Below, piece after piece: positions 49,804-51,344 of a DNA stretch of 51,344 nt. The first letter of the stretch is position 1. Every line of letters begins with the position of its first letter. A program made the position numbers and the translations under genes. This DNA comes from JAVVFH01 sp032250585 (GTDB taxonomy: Bacteria; Pseudomonadota; Gammaproteobacteria; Xanthomonadales; SZUA-36). Below the pieces are notes generated by a model. It was not told where the DNA came from. It saw nothing but the letters and a program-made list of their open reading frames with translations, and did not search any database. The stretch is taken from the NCBI GenBank assembly GCA_032250585.1, contig JAVVFH010000001.1, positions 1 through 51,344 on the forward strand, given 5' to 3'.

Positions 49804-51344
49804 TACCGGAAGGCTTTACGGACGGAGAGACCGTAGTGCCGTGGCCGCACCTGGTATTCCCAGTTCTTGTAATACGGCACGCCGAACAAATCGGACTCGG
49901 TGCCGTACAGCCGCGTCGTCACCCGCTCCTCGTCGGTCAGGTTGTTGACGAAGGCCGTGATGGTCCACTGGTTGGGCAGGGACAGGCCCAGCTGCAGGTT
50001 GACGTTGCTCCAGTCGGGAATCAGGTCGTTCGGATCGCGCTCGATGGCTCCGTTGGTGCTGTCCCACCACTCGTCGCCGTAGGCGTAGTCGACGCGCCCC
50101 CACAGCTGCCCGTCGAAGGGCTGCCACGGGAACGTGTAATCGGCGGCCACCCACCAGCCCCAGTCGGGCGCGTTCGGCAGCGGGTCACCCGGCTGCAGTA
50201 CGTCACCGTTAAGAAACTCGAAGGTTGAATCAGCCTGCGCGTCGAGATAGGTGAGGTTGCCTTCGAACTGCAGATTTTCGGTTACCTGCCACAGGAAGGA
50301 TACCTCCACGCCGTCGGTTGTCGTCTGGCCGGCATTGACGGTGCCGCGCAGCCACCAGGGCAGATCACCACTGCCGACCTGGGCGAACTGCCGGTCGTTC
50401 CATTCCATGTGGAACAGCGTGACGTTGAGCTTCAGGCTGCCGTCGAACAACAGTGTCTTGGTCCCGAGTTCGTAATTGTCCATGAAATCGGGTCCGTAGG
50501 ACGCCGGGATCAGTCCCGTGTTCACTGCCCGGAAGCTGTTCTGGCCGCCGGGGCGGAAACCCTGGCTGAATAGCGCGTAGACCATGACGTCGTCGGTGAT
50601 GTCGTACTGCGTGGACAGCTTGAAGGCCCAGTCATCGGTCGAGCTGTCTGAGAAGACGGTGCCGCCGGTGTCGAAGGAGCCCCATACCGGCAGGCCGGCC
50701 GGGAAGTTGTAGGTCTGCTGCATTTCCTCGGTAAACTCGAACCAGCGCGCGCCGGCCGTGACCGACCAGGCTTCCGTCAAATCGTAGGAAATTTCACCGA
50801 AAAACGCCAGCTGCTCGAAGGTGCGGTCCAGCGAGTCCGAGTAGCCGATGTCGGACTGCGGCAGCGGGTACTGAACGTCGTAGCCGTAGTAGTTGTAGTA
50901 GTAGGCCCAGTAGTTGGCGTAGTACATGATTTCGCCGGGCTGGTCGGCCAGCGTCAGGTCCGGATTCTTCGCGCCGAAGTACCACTGATCGTCAATTTTT
51001 TCGTAGAAGCCGCCGATCATCCACTGGAAGCGGCTGTCGCTCTGCGAGGTCAGGCGGATTTCCTGCGAGAAGCGGTCCTGGGTCTGGTCGTTGAATACCC
51101 AGCCGTAGGTGTAGGCCGAATTGTACAGCGGATAGTAGGTGCCCCAGTAGCTGTCCTTCCACTGCTCGTAGACCATGTTCTCCCATTCGTAGGTGATCTC
51201 GCGGTCGAGGAAGGTCGTGCTGGAGACCAGGGTGGCGAAACCCAGGTCGCCCTCGACCATCAGCGAAGCGTTCCACCAATCGTCGTCCCGGAACTCGTCA
51301 TGGAACAGTGCGATCCTGTCATCTCCGAAGTACGTGTCCTCAGC
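49803..51344 (-). CDS. TonB-dependent receptor with tyrosine-rich loops, N-terminus outside window
   Basis: The frame is open to the window edge (EDTYFGDDRIALFHDEFRDDDWWNASLMVEGDLGFATLVSSTTFLDREI...), so the plug and early barrel are missing. The visible 513 residues have barrel strands (GFRPGGQNSFRAVNTGLIPASYGPDFMDNYELGTKTLLFDGSLKLNVTLFHMEWND, LGLSLPNQWTITAFVNNLTDEERV) and end LSVRKAFR. Loops near plus-strand 50862-50934 and 51104-51190 are exceptionally rich in Tyr and Trp (YYANYWAYYYNYYGYD). It is the first visible gene of an operon with the propeller protein. It probably imports a large ligand such as a peptide or polysaccharide; the ligand is unknown. Confidence 0.88.
   Translation of the reverse strand, partial: AEDTYFGDDRIALFHDEFRDDDWWNASLMVEGDLGFATLVSSTTFLDREITYEWENMVYEQWKDSYWGTYYPLYNSAYTYGWVFNDQTQDRFSQEIRLTSQSDSRFQWMIGGFYEKIDDQWYFGAKNPDLTLADQPGEIMYYANYWAYYYNYYGYDVQYPLPQSDIGYSDSLDRTFEQLAFFGEISYDLTEAWSVTAGARWFEFTEEMQQTYNFPAGLPVWGSFDTGGTVFSDSSTDDWAFKLSTQYDITDDVMVYALFSQGFRPGGQNSFRAVNTGLIPASYGPDFMDNYELGTKTLLFDGSLKLNVTLFHMEWNDRQFAQVGSGDLPWWLRGTVNAGQTTTDGVEVSFLWQVTENLQFEGNLTYLDAQADSTFEFLNGDVLQPGDPLPNAPDWGWWVAADYTFPWQPFDGQLWGRVDYAYGDEWWDSTNGAIERDPNDLIPDWSNVNLQLGLSLPNQWTITAFVNNLTDEERVTTRLYGTESDLFGVPYYKNWEYQVRPRHYGLSVRKAFR

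Overview
The window is about 51 kb of GC-rich DNA that looks like a gammaproteobacterial chromosome. The evidence is a thiopurine methyltransferase of the bacterial Tpm type, a RimK gene set, TonB-dependent receptors and scattered REP-like palindromes (GTGGGAGCGGC-TTTAGCCGCGA type) as seen in Pseudomonas and Xanthomonadales relatives. A marine or soil lineage near Xanthomonadales, Wenzhouxiangella or Woeseia would fit, but this is inference. A run of ten N inside a receptor gene shows the sequence is a draft assembly.

Layout. 1-16 kb is mostly housekeeping and accessory metabolism: a partial amidohydrolase, tpm, a YgjP-type metallopeptidase, an ABC exporter, a VIT family transporter, a broken glutathione S-transferase, an M20 amidohydrolase, a three-gene rim-type operon (retropepsin-like protein, AstE-like hydrolase, RimK), a decayed HI0933-type flavoprotein, a glycine-zipper lipoprotein, a GNAT enzyme, a cytochrome b561-like protein, a DnaQ-type exonuclease and a quinone oxidoreductase. 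15.2-21.6 kb is an accessory patch. A teichoic-acid-type polymerase gene is cut by an IS4-family remnant, then come several toxin-antitoxin or TA-like units (ParDE, a BrnA-like orphan, DUF4160-DUF2442, VapBC) and decayed antitoxin pieces. The patch is bracketed by two 52-bp direct repeats. 21.6-25.5 kb holds a methyltransferase, an FMN alpha-hydroxyacid dehydrogenase and a group II intron whose maturase has lost its central part. 25.7-29.3 kb has a SixA-like phosphatase and a tight pair of AAC(6')-like acetyltransferase and double ATP-grasp ligase.

29.4-42 kb is a complete histidine-utilisation locus: TonB receptor, AhpD-like protein, sodium-dependent transporter, hutI, hutF, hutC, hutU, hutH and hutG. 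Histidine goes to urocanate (HutH), imidazolonepropionate (HutU) and formiminoglutamate (HutI), then through formylglutamate (HutF, HutG) to glutamate. TGTA-N2-TACA-like palindromes in the two divergent promoter regions suggest HutC control of the whole set, including the receptor.

42-45.3 kb carries modCBA with a truncated TSUP permease and an IS91-type remnant. It is flanked by two direct copies of the hutG 3' end, so it appears to be an insertion. 45.6-51.3 kb is an envelope cluster: an LpxR-like lipid A deacylase, a TPR-sulfotransferase, a beta-propeller-like protein and a TonB receptor with an extraordinary tyrosine-rich loop. That last set is the best candidate for an undescribed system: possible tyrosine sulfation of an outer-membrane receptor.
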